This document shows, in pieces, positions 38,982 through 49,384 of a stretch of 64,000 nucleotides of DNA; position 1 is the first letter of the stretch, and every line of letters begins with the position of its first letter. The notes beneath the pieces are model-generated. The model made no database searches. It saw nothing but the letters and a program-made list of their open reading frames with translations, and had not been told where the DNA came from. A program made the translations under genes and the position numbers. Origin of the DNA: Mycolicibacterium lacusdiani (GTDB taxonomy: Bacteria > Actinomycetota > Actinomycetes > Mycobacteriales > Mycobacteriaceae); assembly GCF_021916785.1 (NCBI RefSeq), contig NZ_JAKCFC010000004.1, forward strand, positions 164,973-228,972, given 5' to 3'.

Positions 38982-39562
38982 GGCAGGACGTCGGCACGTC
39001 GCGCCGAGTCATGCGACAAATAGTCCAGTGTCTCGGCCAGTTTCGCGCGCGCCCGTGCGCAGCGGCTCTTGATCGTGCCCTCCGGTACGCCCAGCAGCAG
39101 CGCCGTCTCGGCGACCGAGTAGCCGTGCATGTCCACCGCGACGACGGCGGCGCGCTGCTCGAGTGGCAGGCGCAGCAGCGCCCGTTCGACGACCAGCGCG
39201 GTGTCCACGAGGGCCGTCGGGTCGCCCGATGGGTGCGCGTCGTCGAGTAGCGGTGTGGTCGGGTGATTCTTGTTGTGCCGCAAGCGATCCAGGCACGAGT
39301 TGACGACGATACGGTACAGCCAGCTGCTGACCGACGCGTCGTAGCGGAACGTCGCGGCCTTGCGGTGCGCCGACAACAGCGCATCCTGCAGGGCGTCGGC
39401 CGCGTCGTCGTGATTGCGGCTCGTGAGATGGGCGAGCCGGTAGAGCTGGCGCCGGTGCCGATGGAACAGCGTCGCGAACGCGTGCCGGTCACCGGCGACG
39501 TGGGCCGCCAGCAACTGCGCGTCGGACCGGACGTCCTCGGCGGAGTCGGCGGCGTCGTTCAC
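38975..39562 (-). CDS. sigM: ECF sigma factor SigM
   Basis: SigM directs RNA polymerase to a small stress or stationary-phase regulon. The 195-residue product has region 2 (about 10-85, with FRYDASVSSWLYRIVVN) and region 4 (about 115-180, with LPLEQRAAVVAVDMHGYS and GVPEGTIKSRCARAR). GTG at 39562 follows AGGG at eight bases; a GTG at 39580 is an alternative. In mycobacteria SigM is held by the product of the next gene. Here the two are separated by an inserted antisense gene, so they may not share one transcript. Confidence 0.93.
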   Translation of the reverse strand: MNDAADSAEDVRSDAQLLAAHVAGDRHAFATLFHRHRRQLYRLAHLTSRNHDDAADALQDALLSAHRKAATFRYDASVSSWLYRIVVNSCLDRLRHNKNHPTTPLLDDAHPSGDPTALVDTALVVERALLRLPLEQRAAVVAVDMHGYSVAETALLLGVPEGTIKSRCARARAKLAETLDYLSHDSARRADVLPQ

Positions 39563-39661
39563 AAGGCAAACCCTAAGCACGCCGGAGCACCCCAGGTGAC
39601 ACCTCTTGTGTTCCGGTACCGCTGACCTGGGGTTAGCGCATCCGAGGCCTGGGGATGGCCG

Positions 39662-42600
39662 TCAGCCCGCGGCGGTGAGCGTGATGTCCGACAGCGTGGA
39701 CTCGCTTCTGCCGTCGACGGTACCGAGCGTCGTGATCCACACCAGCACGTAAGAGGTGGGGGAGGCATTGCTGATCGGGATGGTGTTCGAGCCGGTCTTC
39801 ATCGGCGTGGGCGGCGTCATCTCAGTCGTGTCCTCGAGCGACGCCGGCGTCGCGGACTGGGCCGAACGAATCTGGATCGCCGTGCCGGTGCTGTTGAGGT
39901 TCACCGTCACCGACGCGAGCGTCGTGGGCTGCGGCAGCTGCAGCACCAAACCCACGCCGCTCTTGAAGCCAGGGAACGGTGCGGGATCGCTGTAGGTGTC
40001 GGTCGGCCATCCGGTGGCGGGATCACCGTCGATGGCGAGGCCGGCGTCACTCGGGTTGTCCGCTTCGCCTCCCGGTGAGAACACCGTCGCGCGAACGGGT
40101 TTCACCACTCCGGTGGCTGGGGTGTCAGTCTCGCTGGTCGGGGCGTTGAGGCCCAGCTCGTTCCTGTCGAGCGGCCCGCCGACGTCACCGAACAGGCCAC
40201 GCAGACCGATCGCGAGGCCGACCAGCACGACGACCAGAATGACGGCGCCGACGGCGATGCCGATGATCATGCCCTTGCGCCTGCGGCGCTGACTCTCGGG
40301 ATCAGCCGCGGCCAGCGGAGCCTTGCCGCTGCCCCCGTTGGCACCGGGAGCGTCGACGGGCGTGATCAACTCGGTGCGGTCGGCGACGGCAGTGGCCTGC
40401 TGCAGGAGGTTGAGCAGCGTGCCCGCCGTGCGGATGCCGCCGTTCTCCTGCACGGCGCGTGCGGCGGCCGCGGAGATCTGGAACGGGATCTCGCGGTCGA
40501 CGGCACGCGGCTCGACGGGCTGCCCGGAGGCGTCCACGTCGGCCTGGGCCATGCCGCTGTTGGCACCGGACTCCGGCAGGGGCCAGCGGTCGACGAGCAG
40601 GGCGTACAGCGAGGCGCCGATGCCGCGGATGTCGTCCTCGGGCTCGGCGTCGGGCATCGTCGCCGGGAAGGCCAGCGCCACGTCACCGTCGATGCTGACC
40701 CGGACCCGTCCGGGGTGGTCGATCGAGAGCGCGACGCCCTCGCGGTGGGCTGCCTCGGCTGCCGCGGCGAGGGACTGGATCGCACGGGCGCCGCCGATCG
40801 CCGACGGTGCGGTCTCGGCGACCTCGGCCAGCGAGCCGCCGCGGATCCACTCCGCGACGACCAGTCCGCCGGAACCGGTGTTGGCAACGTCGAGCACGCG
40901 TGCCACGCCTGGCATGTTCAGCCTGCTGAGCTTCAGCGTGCGGGACAGGATCTCCTGCAGCTCGTCGTCGGGCAGCACGGCATCCGGGTCGACGAACGTG
41001 AGCGCAACCTGGCGGTCGAGCGCCGTGTCGAGGGCATGCCAGAACTGCAGGTGCGGCGGTCCGCCGTGGAACACCAGCAGCCGGTAGCGCCCGCCCGCGA
41101 TCGTGGCGCCGGGGATGAGGTGCACGTCGTCGTCGGTGGCCGCCTCGATCGGCGGCTCGTTGAGCATGCCGAAGGACAGTGCCTCACGGGTCGGGTCGCC
41201 GCCGTAGTCGGCGGGCGGCCTGCCCGACGGCGGCTGGCTCACCTCGGTGGGCACGTCGGGCTCGAAGTCGTCGGCCGACGGGCGCGGGATGCGTGTGGTC
41301 GCGCCGCTGTCGGCGCCGGTCGCGGGGCCGCCTGCGGGGTCGTTCGTCACCGCTGGTCCTCTCCACGGCCTTCCTCCGGCAACCCCTGCCGGAGGCGCTA
41401 CCCGTCTGACCGGCCCATATTGACGCGGTGGTAACGGGTGCGAATTCCTGTGCTCAGAGTACGGGACCGCGCTGCTCGGACGCGGTCGGACGGGGGGCAA
41501 CGGCGGCGTCGCAGGCGCCGGCGAGCTAGCTCCGAGGCGCCGCTTCACGAACACCAGTGCCGACTGCGCCTCGGGCACCTTCGCGGCGAGCAGCACCGCC
41601 GCGATGATCGGCACCATGATCAATCCGAGCACCAGCAGCCGCAGCAGCGATCCGCCCGCACCGCTATTCGTGGTGAGCGACTCGAGGCCGAGCAGTTGGT
41701 CCACGACGTGTGCGATCAGACCCGCGCCGAGCGAGGCGGCGATCGCGACGAGGATCGTCCGCAGCACCGGCAGTCCGATCAGCCTGCCGTCGGGCGGGCG
41801 CAGGTTGGCGCGCAGCACCAGATGTCCGACCGTCGCTCCGGCCAGGAAGCCCAGGCCGTTGGCGAGGCCGAGGTATCCGGCGACGAGCTGGGGGTCGTCG
41901 GTGAGATGGGGTGCGGCGAGCGAGGCTACGATCTTCACCGCGGTGATGACGAGGATCAGCGCGATCGGCGTCCACGGCTGCTGCCGGGCGTAGAACACCC
42001 GGAGTTGCAGCAGCACCAGCGCATACGGGATCAGCGTGAAGGCCGACAGCGTGATCGCCATGCCCAGGTAGCCGGCGTCGGTCTCGCCGAAGTTGCCGTA
42101 GGAGAACAGTGCGCTGCCGATGGCGGGGCCGCCGACGGTCATGAACGCCACGATCGGGATGAGCGTGACCATCGTGAGCCGAGTGGCCAGCGACAGGTCG
42201 CGAAGCACCGCGGGAGTGTCGTTGGCGGCGGCGTTGCGCGACAGCCGCGGCATGACCACGGTGAGCACCGTGACGCCGATCATGCCGAACGGCAGCTGCA
42301 GGATCAGCCACGCGTAGTTGTAGATCGCAGGGCCCGAAGCGGCTGCGCTGGAGGCGATCTGGTTGCCCACGATCAGTCCGACCTGGCTGATCAGCACGTA
42401 GAGCACCATCGCCGCGGCCATCGTGCCGAACTGCTTGAGCCGGTCGTCGATGCCCCACAGCGGCCGCAGGCTGATGCGCTCGCGGCGGATCGCCAGCAGC
42501 AGCACCGCCGCCTGTGCGACCACCCCGAGCGTGGTGCCGATGCCGAGGACCAGCAGCTTGGCGTTGCCCATCTCGACGGGGTCGAGTGACATCTCGCCGG

Positions 42601-43252
42601 GTACCAGGACGTAGACGCCGAGCGTGGCGATTGCCACCAGGTTGTTGATCACCGGCGCCCATGCCGGTGGCCCGAACACGTTGCGGGTGTTCAGGATCGC
42701 CATGAAAACCGACGTCAGGCCGTAGAAGATCACCTGTGGCAGAAGCAGATACGCAAACGCCGTGGTCAGTGGCTCGTTCACCAGGGTCTCGGACCCGAGC
42801 ATGAGCCGCACCAGCAGCGGTGCCGCGGCAACCGAGGCAATGGTGGCCAGCAGCAGCAGCGCGGTGGCGAGGGTGACCAGGCGGCGCACGAAAGCCGTTC
42901 CGCCGTCGGCGTCGTCGCGTTCGGCACGCGCCAGCACGGGGACGAAGATCGCCGTGAACGTCGCCTCGAGCACCAGTGCGGCGACGAGGTTCGGCAGCTG
43001 GTTGGCCACGGAGAACGCGCTCGACAGCGCGGCGCCGAGGATCGCCGCGAGCAGGACGATGCGGATGAAGCCGGTGATGCGACTGATCAGCGTCGCGAAC
43101 GCCATGCCCCACGACCGGGACACGACGGCGGAGTCGGACAGCTCCTTGCGGAACTGGGGGCCTGCGACCTGGCCTGCGCGTCGGCGTGGGGCTGGCCCGC
43201 GGGGAATCCGCTGACGTGGCGGCGCTGGTGGTGGCCGCCGAGGTGTCGTCAC
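39662..43252 (-). CDS. murJ: Lipid II flippase MurJ fused to a pseudokinase and external domain
   Basis: The 1196-residue protein has an N-terminal MurJ/MviN flippase (about 45-565, 14-15 helices), a Pro-rich linker, a cytoplasmic kinase-like domain (about 715-930), a single helix (about 994-1015) and an external beta-rich domain (about 1060-1196). The kinase-like domain has VALTFV where the catalytic Lys should be and no HRD or DFG, so it is a pseudokinase. In M. tuberculosis this domain is phosphorylated by PknB and bound by FhaA; both genes are in this window. GTG at 43252 overlaps the upstream stop by four bases. Confidence 0.95.
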   Translation of the reverse strand: MTTPRRPPPAPPRQRIPRGPAPRRRAGQVAGPQFRKELSDSAVVSRSWGMAFATLISRITGFIRIVLLAAILGAALSSAFSVANQLPNLVAALVLEATFTAIFVPVLARAERDDADGGTAFVRRLVTLATALLLLATIASVAAAPLLVRLMLGSETLVNEPLTTAFAYLLLPQVIFYGLTSVFMAILNTRNVFGPPAWAPVINNLVAIATLGVYVLVPGEMSLDPVEMGNAKLLVLGIGTTLGVVAQAAVLLLAIRRERISLRPLWGIDDRLKQFGTMAAAMVLYVLISQVGLIVGNQIASSAAASGPAIYNYAWLILQLPFGMIGVTVLTVVMPRLSRNAAANDTPAVLRDLSLATRLTMVTLIPIVAFMTVGGPAIGSALFSYGNFGETDAGYLGMAITLSAFTLIPYALVLLQLRVFYARQQPWTPIALILVITAVKIVASLAAPHLTDDPQLVAGYLGLANGLGFLAGATVGHLVLRANLRPPDGRLIGLPVLRTILVAIAASLGAGLIAHVVDQLLGLESLTTNSGAGGSLLRLLVLGLIMVPIIAAVLLAAKVPEAQSALVFVKRRLGASSPAPATPPLPPVRPRPSSAVPYSEHRNSHPLPPRQYGPVRRVAPPAGVAGGRPWRGPAVTNDPAGGPATGADSGATTRIPRPSADDFEPDVPTEVSQPPSGRPPADYGGDPTREALSFGMLNEPPIEAATDDDVHLIPGATIAGGRYRLLVFHGGPPHLQFWHALDTALDRQVALTFVDPDAVLPDDELQEILSRTLKLSRLNMPGVARVLDVANTGSGGLVVAEWIRGGSLAEVAETAPSAIGGARAIQSLAAAAEAAHREGVALSIDHPGRVRVSIDGDVALAFPATMPDAEPEDDIRGIGASLYALLVDRWPLPESGANSGMAQADVDASGQPVEPRAVDREIPFQISAAAARAVQENGGIRTAGTLLNLLQQATAVADRTELITPVDAPGANGGSGKAPLAAADPESQRRRRKGMIIGIAVGAVILVVVLVGLAIGLRGLFGDVGGPLDRNELGLNAPTSETDTPATGVVKPVRATVFSPGGEADNPSDAGLAIDGDPATGWPTDTYSDPAPFPGFKSGVGLVLQLPQPTTLASVTVNLNSTGTAIQIRSAQSATPASLEDTTEMTPPTPMKTGSNTIPISNASPTSYVLVWITTLGTVDGRSESTLSDITLTAAG

Positions 43253-45663
43253 CGCTCGTCCGGGCCGTAGGCGATGGCCGTGTCGACCGGATCGGGCGAG
43301 TCGTCGGCAGTGGTCCGGCGGGGCGGCCGGTCGAGGTCGGCGCGGTCGGGCTGGCCGCGGAACCGGTGCCACAGTCGGCGTCCGGCCAGCAGGAACAGCA
43401 CCGCACCCGCCGACAGCGTGATGATGAACAGCACCTTGCCGTAGGCGTTGGAGTGCAACGACAGTCGCACCGGTTCGCCGAGGGAGAGGCCGTCGACCGT
43501 GCGCAGCGACACGTCGACCGCGACGCGCTGGGTGAAGTGCACCTCGACCGGCACCCGCAGCGGCAGGAAGCCCGGCGGCAGCACGATCTCACCCATGTCG
43601 GTGACGGTCATCCCGGGTGGGGCGGCCACGTCGAGGCGGACCCGGATCGGTACGGGTAGGTCGTTGCGCAGAGCCAGTGGCAGCGGGCTGCGTTCGGTGG
43701 CCAGCGTGTACGAACCGCCGGGGTTGACGATGGTGACGGCGTTGAACAGGTCACCGACCGTGGTCGCGGTTCGTCGAATGCGCTGCTCCGCCAGCCCATT
43801 CCGCGCATCGGGGGGTACCGACTGGCTCAGTGCGCGCAGCATGTCCTCGCGCAGCGGCGCGGTGTACTCCGTGCCGGTGAGGCCCGTGCGTTCGTCGGTG
43901 GTCAGCGCCGCCGTCAGACCCCACAGCCGGCCGGACGCACCCGAGACCGCCGAGATGACATCGTCGCCGAACCGGGCGCGCGCGTTGCCGAGGGCATCGG
44001 CGGGAACCGGCTGCTCGGTGGCAGGCGCGGCGGCGAGGGTCTCGGCGATCACCATGGGCAGCGGCCGCGGCGCGGCCAGGCCCGAGTTGATCGACGTCGC
44101 CAGCGCGGACAGCAGGGCCGCGGCGTCGTCCTGCTGCAGGTCCCACACCATCGGCGGCACCAGGATCTCGGCACGCGGCTCGGTCGCGGGTCGCAGCCCG
44201 CGCCACAGCATCGCCGCGAGCGCGTCCTGCCGGCGAGCCACCTGCGAGTCCTGCTGCAGCGGTACGTCGAGTGAGCTGTCGAGGTACGACGGGGACGACG
44301 GCCTGGCGCCCGCGCCTGCCAATGCCGCGCCGACCGTCGGGTCGACGGGGGCCGTGACGACCTGCCGGGTGTAGCGGCGCGGGGCAAGGTCGACCGGTGG
44401 CTGTTCGCCGGATGCCGAGTCCTGCGCGGTGTAGTCCGGTGGGGCGATGGCCACGGTCGGGCCCTGCTCAGACAGCAGCTGCACCGCGGGCCCGGTCAAC
44501 GGTCCGTCGCCCAGCAGCGTGGCGCCGCGCACCGACGCGATCCCGAGGATCTGGTCGACCACGTCGGGGGACTCGGTGGTCGCGACGGCCGCAAGTCCTG
44601 GGTCACCGACGCGCCGCAGTGCGGTCAGGTCGGCCTGGGCGTACACCGACGACGTGACGCACAGCCGTTGGGCAAGCGACTTCAGCCGGCCCAGCCAGTT
44701 CACCGCCGCCTCCTGGCCGGTGCCGGGCTGCGTTGGGGCGCTGAGCCCGCCGTCGGCGGACTCCGTGACGACGTAGCCGGTCGTCATCGCGTTGACCGTG
44801 ACCAGCAGGTCCGGATCGACGGCCAGACACAGCGCGCTGCGGACCTGTCCCGCCGGATCGACCGGGGGACTGGTGGCGAAGTCGGCCGCCGAGAGCAGCG
44901 TGTCGAGCCTGCCGCCGGGGGCCAGCGAGGTGGCCAGCTCGTCGTCGGCGAGGCGGACCGGCGTCGTGGCGCCGGGGACGCCCGCCGCGAGTCGAGGTCG
45001 GTCGGCGAGCGGCCACAGCATCGTCACGCCGACCGGGCGCGAGGTGTCAGGTGGCACGACGGCGGACACCGGGTCGGTGGACTCGAGCGACGGATCGGGA
45101 GGAACCCCGACGACGGGAAGCAGGAAGCGGGCGTCGTCTAGGCGGGCCGGTGCGCCGTAGTCGGGCGTGCCGTTGACGTTGACCAGCAGCGGGTAGACGC
45201 CGGGTTCGGAGATGCGCAGCGACGGCTCGGCACCCGACCGCAAGGGGAAGAAGAGGCGGAACGCAGCGCTCTGGCCCTGGCTCAATTCCGGTGCGATGGT
45301 CACGAAGCCGCCGACCGGCTCGAACTGGTCACCGCTGCCGGCGAGGCTGGTGCGAAGGCCGGCCGACGTCGTCACCGCCGCCGCGGTCTCGAGCCGCACC
45401 ACGACGTCGCGAACCGACCGGTCCCCGATGTTCGCCACCCTGCCCGTGACGGTGACGAAGGGTTCGCCCGCGGTGCTGACGATCTCGGGCGTGACGCGAT
45501 CGATGCTCAGCTTGAGGAACTGGGTGACGCCGGGTTCGCCCGCGGCCGCACGGGGCAGCAGTGCGGGCGCGGCGACCAGCGTCAGGAGGACCACGGCGGC
45601 CAGCAAGCGCACGAGCACTCGAGGCACGGTCCCAGCGGCCGAGACTGCCGCCCGAAACGTCAT
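43249..45663 (-). CDS. DUF6049 secreted/membrane-anchored glycoprotein-like protein (Rv3909 type)
   Basis: The 804-residue protein has a signal sequence (about 15-42, [21 protein letters not shown]), a large external region with beta-rich domains, and a C-terminal membrane helix (about 745-766) followed by a short Arg/Asp-rich cytoplasmic tail. It fits DUF6049, always next to murJ in mycobacteria; no activity is known. Its ATG overlaps the Nudix gene stop and its own stop overlaps the murJ start, so the three are translationally coupled. This suggests work with lipid II export or wall assembly, which is inference. Confidence 0.88.
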   Translation of the reverse strand: MTFRAAVSAAGTVPRVLVRLLAAVVLLTLVAAPALLPRAAAGEPGVTQFLKLSIDRVTPEIVSTAGEPFVTVTGRVANIGDRSVRDVVVRLETAAAVTTSAGLRTSLAGSGDQFEPVGGFVTIAPELSQGQSAAFRLFFPLRSGAEPSLRISEPGVYPLLVNVNGTPDYGAPARLDDARFLLPVVGVPPDPSLESTDPVSAVVPPDTSRPVGVTMLWPLADRPRLAAGVPGATTPVRLADDELATSLAPGGRLDTLLSAADFATSPPVDPAGQVRSALCLAVDPDLLVTVNAMTTGYVVTESADGGLSAPTQPGTGQEAAVNWLGRLKSLAQRLCVTSSVYAQADLTALRRVGDPGLAAVATTESPDVVDQILGIASVRGATLLGDGPLTGPAVQLLSEQGPTVAIAPPDYTAQDSASGEQPPVDLAPRRYTRQVVTAPVDPTVGAALAGAGARPSSPSYLDSSLDVPLQQDSQVARRQDALAAMLWRGLRPATEPRAEILVPPMVWDLQQDDAAALLSALATSINSGLAAPRPLPMVIAETLAAAPATEQPVPADALGNARARFGDDVISAVSGASGRLWGLTAALTTDERTGLTGTEYTAPLREDMLRALSQSVPPDARNGLAEQRIRRTATTVGDLFNAVTIVNPGGSYTLATERSPLPLALRNDLPVPIRVRLDVAAPPGMTVTDMGEIVLPPGFLPLRVPVEVHFTQRVAVDVSLRTVDGLSLGEPVRLSLHSNAYGKVLFIITLSAGAVLFLLAGRRLWHRFRGQPDRADLDRPPRRTTADDSPDPVDTAIAYGPDER

Positions 45664-46496
45664 GTTCCCTGGCCGCAGCCGTTCGCCCGCCGGCCGGGTC
45701 GCATCTTCCCCCGGTCGCTCCGCTCTGCCCCCGAGGAACGGTCCCCGGGCTCTCTGCGCTCTGCACCGAGGGAAGGGGGAGTGGAGTCGTCGGCACGACG
45801 GTGGGTGTGGGAGTGGGTCTGCGGCCTGCGCCGCGGCGAGGTGTGCGGCAGCGGCGGGAGGCTGCCGGGCCCGTCGGTGTGCAGCTTGTCGATGAGTTCA
45901 CCGGCGACCTGGGCGAGCTTGCGCTCGTCGGCGTAGGCGAGCCGTTTGGGCAGTTCCCGCAGCGGCACCCAGGCCACCTCGGTCACCTCGACGTCTTCGT
46001 CGGACAGTTCCCCGCCGAGGAACCGCATGAGGTAGTGGTGCACCGTCTTGTGCACGCGGCGGCCCTCGGTGACGAACCAGTAGTCGATGCTGCCGAGCGC
46101 GGCGAGCACGCTGCCCTCGATGCCGGTCTCCTCGGCGACCTCGCGGATCGCGGTCTGCTCGGCGGTCTCGCCCATCTCGATGTGACCCTTGGGCAGCGAC
46201 CACAGCATGCGGCCGCGACGGTCGAGCCTGCCGATCAGCGCGGCGACCTGAGAGTCCTTCGGGCCGTCGATCCCGTCGATGACGAGGCCGCCCGCCGACG
46301 TCTCGTGGACGGTGCGGAGCCGGTCCGGCTGGCGTCGGGGCTGGGGGTTGCGGTGTCCGTTGGCGGCCGGTACGGCGCTGGGGAGCGGGACTACGGAAGC
46401 GGGTTGCGGCGCACTGGCCTCGGGCGGCCCTGCCGAGCGTCGGCCGCGGCGCCTTCCTCGGCGCCGTCGTGGTTTGGCTTGTTCGCCCTCCGACAC
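45660..46496 (-). CDS. Nudix hydrolase (MutT4/Rv3908 type)
   Basis: The 278-residue cytoplasmic protein has a basic N-terminus ([12 protein letters not shown]) and a complete Nudix box from Gly104 to Ile126 ([20 protein letters not shown]), so it hydrolyses a nucleoside diphosphate-linked substrate. GTG at 46496 gives [18 protein letters not shown], as in Rv3908; the open frame upstream is spurious. Its C-terminus (about 245-278) contains two GAERxxPGDR/GAERSDRG-like units not remembered in M. tuberculosis, coded by repetitive DNA at about 45690-45775. It diverges from pcnA. Confidence 0.88.
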   Translation of the reverse strand: MSEGEQAKPRRRRGRRRGRRSAGPPEASAPQPASVVPLPSAVPAANGHRNPQPRRQPDRLRTVHETSAGGLVIDGIDGPKDSQVAALIGRLDRRGRMLWSLPKGHIEMGETAEQTAIREVAEETGIEGSVLAALGSIDYWFVTEGRRVHKTVHHYLMRFLGGELSDEDVEVTEVAWVPLRELPKRLAYADERKLAQVAGELIDKLHTDGPGSLPPLPHTSPRRRPQTHSHTHRRADDSTPPSLGAERREPGDRSSGAERSDRGKMRPGRRANGCGQGT

Positions 46497-46608
46497 CCAA
46501 GCGATAGTAGCTGCCACTTGCTTTCCACCTTGCCGCCACTCGCCGTTGGTGCCGTGCTGAGGCCCAGTCGTTACGCGCATGCGCCGATGGCAACTAGGCT
46601 CACCCCCC

Positions 46609-48054
46609 GTGCCGATCGACCCGAGTGCGGAAGCCGCGCTGCTTGCTGCCGCGATGCGCAGCCTCTCACGGCACGTCACCGTCCTCTCCGAGTTGGGTGC
46701 GTTGTTCGCCGACGCGGGCCACGACCTGTACCTGGTCGGGGGCAGCGTGCGCGACGCCGTGTTGGAGCGCGACGTCACGGATCTGGACTTCACCACCGAC
46801 GCCCGGCCCGACGCGATCCAACGGATCGTTCGGCGGTGGGGTGACGGGATGTGGGACACCGGCATCGCGTTCGGCACCATCGGCGTCGCCAAGGGCGACT
46901 ACCGGCTGGAGATCACGACGTTTCGGGCCGACAGCTATGACCAGGTGTCGCGCAACCCGACCGTCGAGTTCGGCGACCGGCTCACCGACGACCTGATCCG
47001 CCGCGACTTCAAGGTCAACGCGATGGCGGTCCGGGTGACGCCCGAGGGTGTTGGCGAGTTCCACGATCCGCAGGACGGCCTGGCTGACGCCGCGGCCCGC
47101 CGGCTCGATACGCCTTCACCGCCGGAGGTGTCGTTCGGCGACGATCCGCTGCGGATGCTGCGGGCCGCGCGCTTCGTCTCGCAGCTGGAGTTCGAGGTGG
47201 CGCCTCGGGTACGCGAGGCGATGGAGCGCATGGCCCCGGAGCTCGGGCGGATAACCGCCGAGCGCGTGGCTGCCGAACTCGACAAGCTGCTGGCGGGAGC
47301 CGACCCGATTGCGGGCGTCGACCTGATGGTGCAGACCGGGCTGGGCGCGGTGGTGCTGCCGGAGGTCGGCGACATGCGGATGGCGATCGACGAGCACCAC
47401 CAGCACAAGGACGTCTACCAGCATTCGCTGACCGTGCTGCGCCAGGCGATCGACCTCGAGGATCGGCGCGAGGCGCCCGACCTGGTGCTGCGGTGGGCGG
47501 CGCTGCTGCACGACATCGGCAAGCCGGCGACGCGTCGGCACGAGCCCGACGGTGGCGTGAGCTTCCACCATCATGAGGTCGTGGGCGCGAAGATGACCCG
47601 CAAGCGGATGCGTGCGCTGAAGTACTCGAAGCAGATGGTCGACGACGTATCGCAGCTGGTGTACCTGCATTTGCGGTTCCACGGTTACGGCGACGGCCGG
47701 TGGACCGATTCCGCGGTGCGGCGTTATGCGACCGACGCCGGTCCGCTGCTGTCGCGGTTGCACAAGCTGGTGCGCGCGGACTGCACAACGCGCAACCAGC
47801 GGCGGGCGGCGCGGCTGCAGGCCAACTACGACGACCTGGAACACCGGATCGCCGAACTCGCGGCCAAGGAAGACCTCGCCAGGGTGCGTCCCGACCTCGA
47901 CGGCAACGAGATCATGAAGATCCTCGACATCCCGGCCGGACCGCTCGTCGGTCAGGCGTGGACCTTCCTCAAGGAGCTCCGGCTCGACCGCGGCCCACTC
48001 GAGCACGACGAGGCCGTCGACGAGTTGAAGAAGTGGTGGAACGCCAGAGCCTGA
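46609..48054 (+). CDS. pcnA: CCA tRNA nucleotidyltransferase / poly(A) polymerase family
   Basis: This enzyme adds or repairs the CCA end of tRNAs. The 481-residue product has the class II head motif [12 protein letters not shown] with the [11 protein letters not shown] catalytic Asp pair, the [11 protein letters not shown] motif, and a C-terminal HD domain with [15 protein letters not shown] at 46609 follows the mycobacterial start region; an ATG at 46579 is possible. It diverges from the Nudix gene across 112 bases and is followed by the Ca-repeat gene after 17 bases. The tRNA genes in this window lack an encoded CCA, so the enzyme is needed. Confidence 0.94.
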   Translation: MPIDPSAEAALLAAAMRSLSRHVTVLSELGALFADAGHDLYLVGGSVRDAVLERDVTDLDFTTDARPDAIQRIVRRWGDGMWDTGIAFGTIGVAKGDYRLEITTFRADSYDQVSRNPTVEFGDRLTDDLIRRDFKVNAMAVRVTPEGVGEFHDPQDGLADAAARRLDTPSPPEVSFGDDPLRMLRAARFVSQLEFEVAPRVREAMERMAPELGRITAERVAAELDKLLAGADPIAGVDLMVQTGLGAVVLPEVGDMRMAIDEHHQHKDVYQHSLTVLRQAIDLEDRREAPDLVLRWAALLHDIGKPATRRHEPDGGVSFHHHEVVGAKMTRKRMRALKYSKQMVDDVSQLVYLHLRFHGYGDGRWTDSAVRRYATDAGPLLSRLHKLVRADCTTRNQRRAARLQANYDDLEHRIAELAAKEDLARVRPDLDGNEIMKILDIPAGPLVGQAWTFLKELRLDRGPLEHDEAVDELKKWWNARA

Positions 48055-48071
48055 TCGCGCGTCTTATTCGC

Positions 48072-48569
48072 ATGGACTACTGCCTGGGGGACGGGTTCGG
48101 TGCGGCGGCGATGTCGACGGGTGAGCCCACACTCGACCTCGACACCGACGGAGTGCTGGACGCGATCGGTCTCGACTTCGACGGCGACGGCCGCCTCGAC
48201 GACGCGCTGGCGGATCTCGACGGCGACGGGTTCGCCGATCACGCGGTGCTCGACCTGGACGACGACGGCCACGGCGAGGCGCGGTTCACCGACGACGGGT
48301 CTGGCACGTGGGCAGTGAGCGTCGACCGCGGTGCGCAGCTGCGCTGGTTCGGTCTCGACGGTGCCGAGTCGGTCGGCGGGCCGCTGGTCGACTTCGACGG
48401 TGACGGACAGGTCGACGACCGGCTGCTCGACGGCGACCGCAACGGTCTTGCCGACCGCGCACTGGCCGCCGAGGATGCCTACGTAGACGCCGACGGCGAC
48501 GGCCGCTGGGACGTCAAGCTGTCCGATGCCGACGGTGACGGTGCGGCCGACGCGGGCGCCGAGATCTAA
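48072..48569 (+). CDS. Acidic Asp-rich calcium-repeat-like protein (Rv3906c type)
   Basis: The 165-residue protein is very acidic and built from repeated DxDxDG units: DLDTDGVLD, DFDGDGRLDD, DLDGDGFADH, DLDDDGHGE, DFDGDGQVDD, DGDRNGLADR and DADGDGRWD. This is the calcium-loop pattern of EF-hand or thrombospondin type-3 repeats. No signal peptide is seen. It lies 17 bases after pcnA and is likely co-transcribed, as Rv3907c-Rv3906c are. ATG at 48072 lacks a clear ribosome site; ATG at 48111 is an alternative. Its function is unknown. Confidence 0.85.
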   Translation: MDYCLGDGFGAAAMSTGEPTLDLDTDGVLDAIGLDFDGDGRLDDALADLDGDGFADHAVLDLDDDGHGEARFTDDGSGTWAVSVDRGAQLRWFGLDGAESVGGPLVDFDGDGQVDDRLLDGDRNGLADRALAAEDAYVDADGDGRWDVKLSDADGDGAADAGAEI

Positions 48570-48603
48570 TCCCTGCCGGGTTGAATGGGGCTCTTCGATT
48601 CGT

Positions 48604-49380
48604 TCATCGCCCGGTTCCTGGCGGGCCCGCGAACGCCTGCGCGATCGTCAGCCACCGCTGGGCGTCCTCACCGACGGCCGTCACGTCGAGCTCCGCGCGG
48701 GGCCTGCGCTGCGTGACGAGCATGCAGAAGTGTTCGGCCGACCCGGTCACGCGCTGCGCGGCGTCGTCAGGACCCCACGACCACGTCGAGCCGTCGGGCG
48801 CGGACAGTTCCACGTGAAACGGTTCCGCGGGCGGGGTGAGGCCGTGCACCGAGAACGCGAAGTCGCGGGTGCGGACGCCGATGTGGGCGATCGACTTCAG
48901 CCGCGCCGTCGGCGGGCGGACGACGCCGAGGGCATCGGCGACGTCGAGTCCGTGCGCCCAGGTCTCCATCAGGCGTGCAGTCGCCATCGACGTGGCGCTC
49001 ATCGGCGGGCCGAACCACGGGAGCTTGCGTCCGTCGGCGACCCGGGGAAGCGCGTCGTGCAGGCGGGTGCGGGTGGCGCGCCACTCGGTGAGCAGCGTGG
49101 TCGGCGGTAGGGCGGCGAGTTCCTCGGCGCCGGCGTCGACGAAACCGGTGGGGTTCGTGGCGGCTTCGGTCAACAGGTCCCTGAAGCCGGCTTCGTCGGT
49201 GACGGACACGACCGCCACCCTGTCGGTCCACAGCAGGTGTGCGATCTGGTGCGCGATCGTCCAGCCGGCTGCCGGTGTCGGTGTGCGCCAGTCTCCCTCG
49301 GGCAGGTCCGCGACGATGGCGTCGAGTTCGTCGCTCTCCGCGCGTAGGTCTGCGACGGTGCTGCTCAGGGCGTCGGACAT
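48604..49380 (-). CDS. TIGR03084-type DinB/maleylpyruvate isomerase-like protein (Rv0036c type)
   Basis: The 258-residue protein has an N-terminal DinB-like four-helix bundle (about 1-160) with [20 protein letters not shown] and [16 protein letters not shown], whose His residues form a possible metal site, and a C-terminal domain (about 175-250) ending [20 protein letters not shown]. Such proteins resemble mycothiol-dependent isomerases, but the reaction is not known. It is four bases downstream of an MFS gene on the other side and convergent with the Ca-repeat gene. A one-mismatch parS core lies within its coding sequence. Confidence 0.85.
   Translation of the reverse strand: MSDALSSTVADLRAESDELDAIVADLPEGDWRTPTPAAGWTIAHQIAHLLWTDRVAVVSVTDEAGFRDLLTEAATNPTGFVDAGAEELAALPPTTLLTEWRATRTRLHDALPRVADGRKLPWFGPPMSATSMATARLMETWAHGLDVADALGVVRPPTARLKSIAHIGVRTRDFAFSVHGLTPPAEPFHVELSAPDGSTWSWGPDDAAQRVTGSAEHFCMLVTQRRPRAELDVTAVGEDAQRWLTIAQAFAGPPGTGR
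48807..48820. promoter_or_regulatory. Degenerate parS-like site
   Basis: GTTCCACGTGAAAC matches the parS core GTTTCACGTGAAAC at 13 of 14 positions. It codes for FHVE in the TIGR03084-type gene, about 17 kb from the perfect sites. It may bind ParB weakly or be chance. Confidence 0.35.
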
Positions 49381-49384
49381 GGCG

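Noticed and set aside
39662-43252. murJ as two genes joined by a sequencing error
   Set aside because: A single long frame combining flippase and pseudokinase is the normal mycobacterial form.
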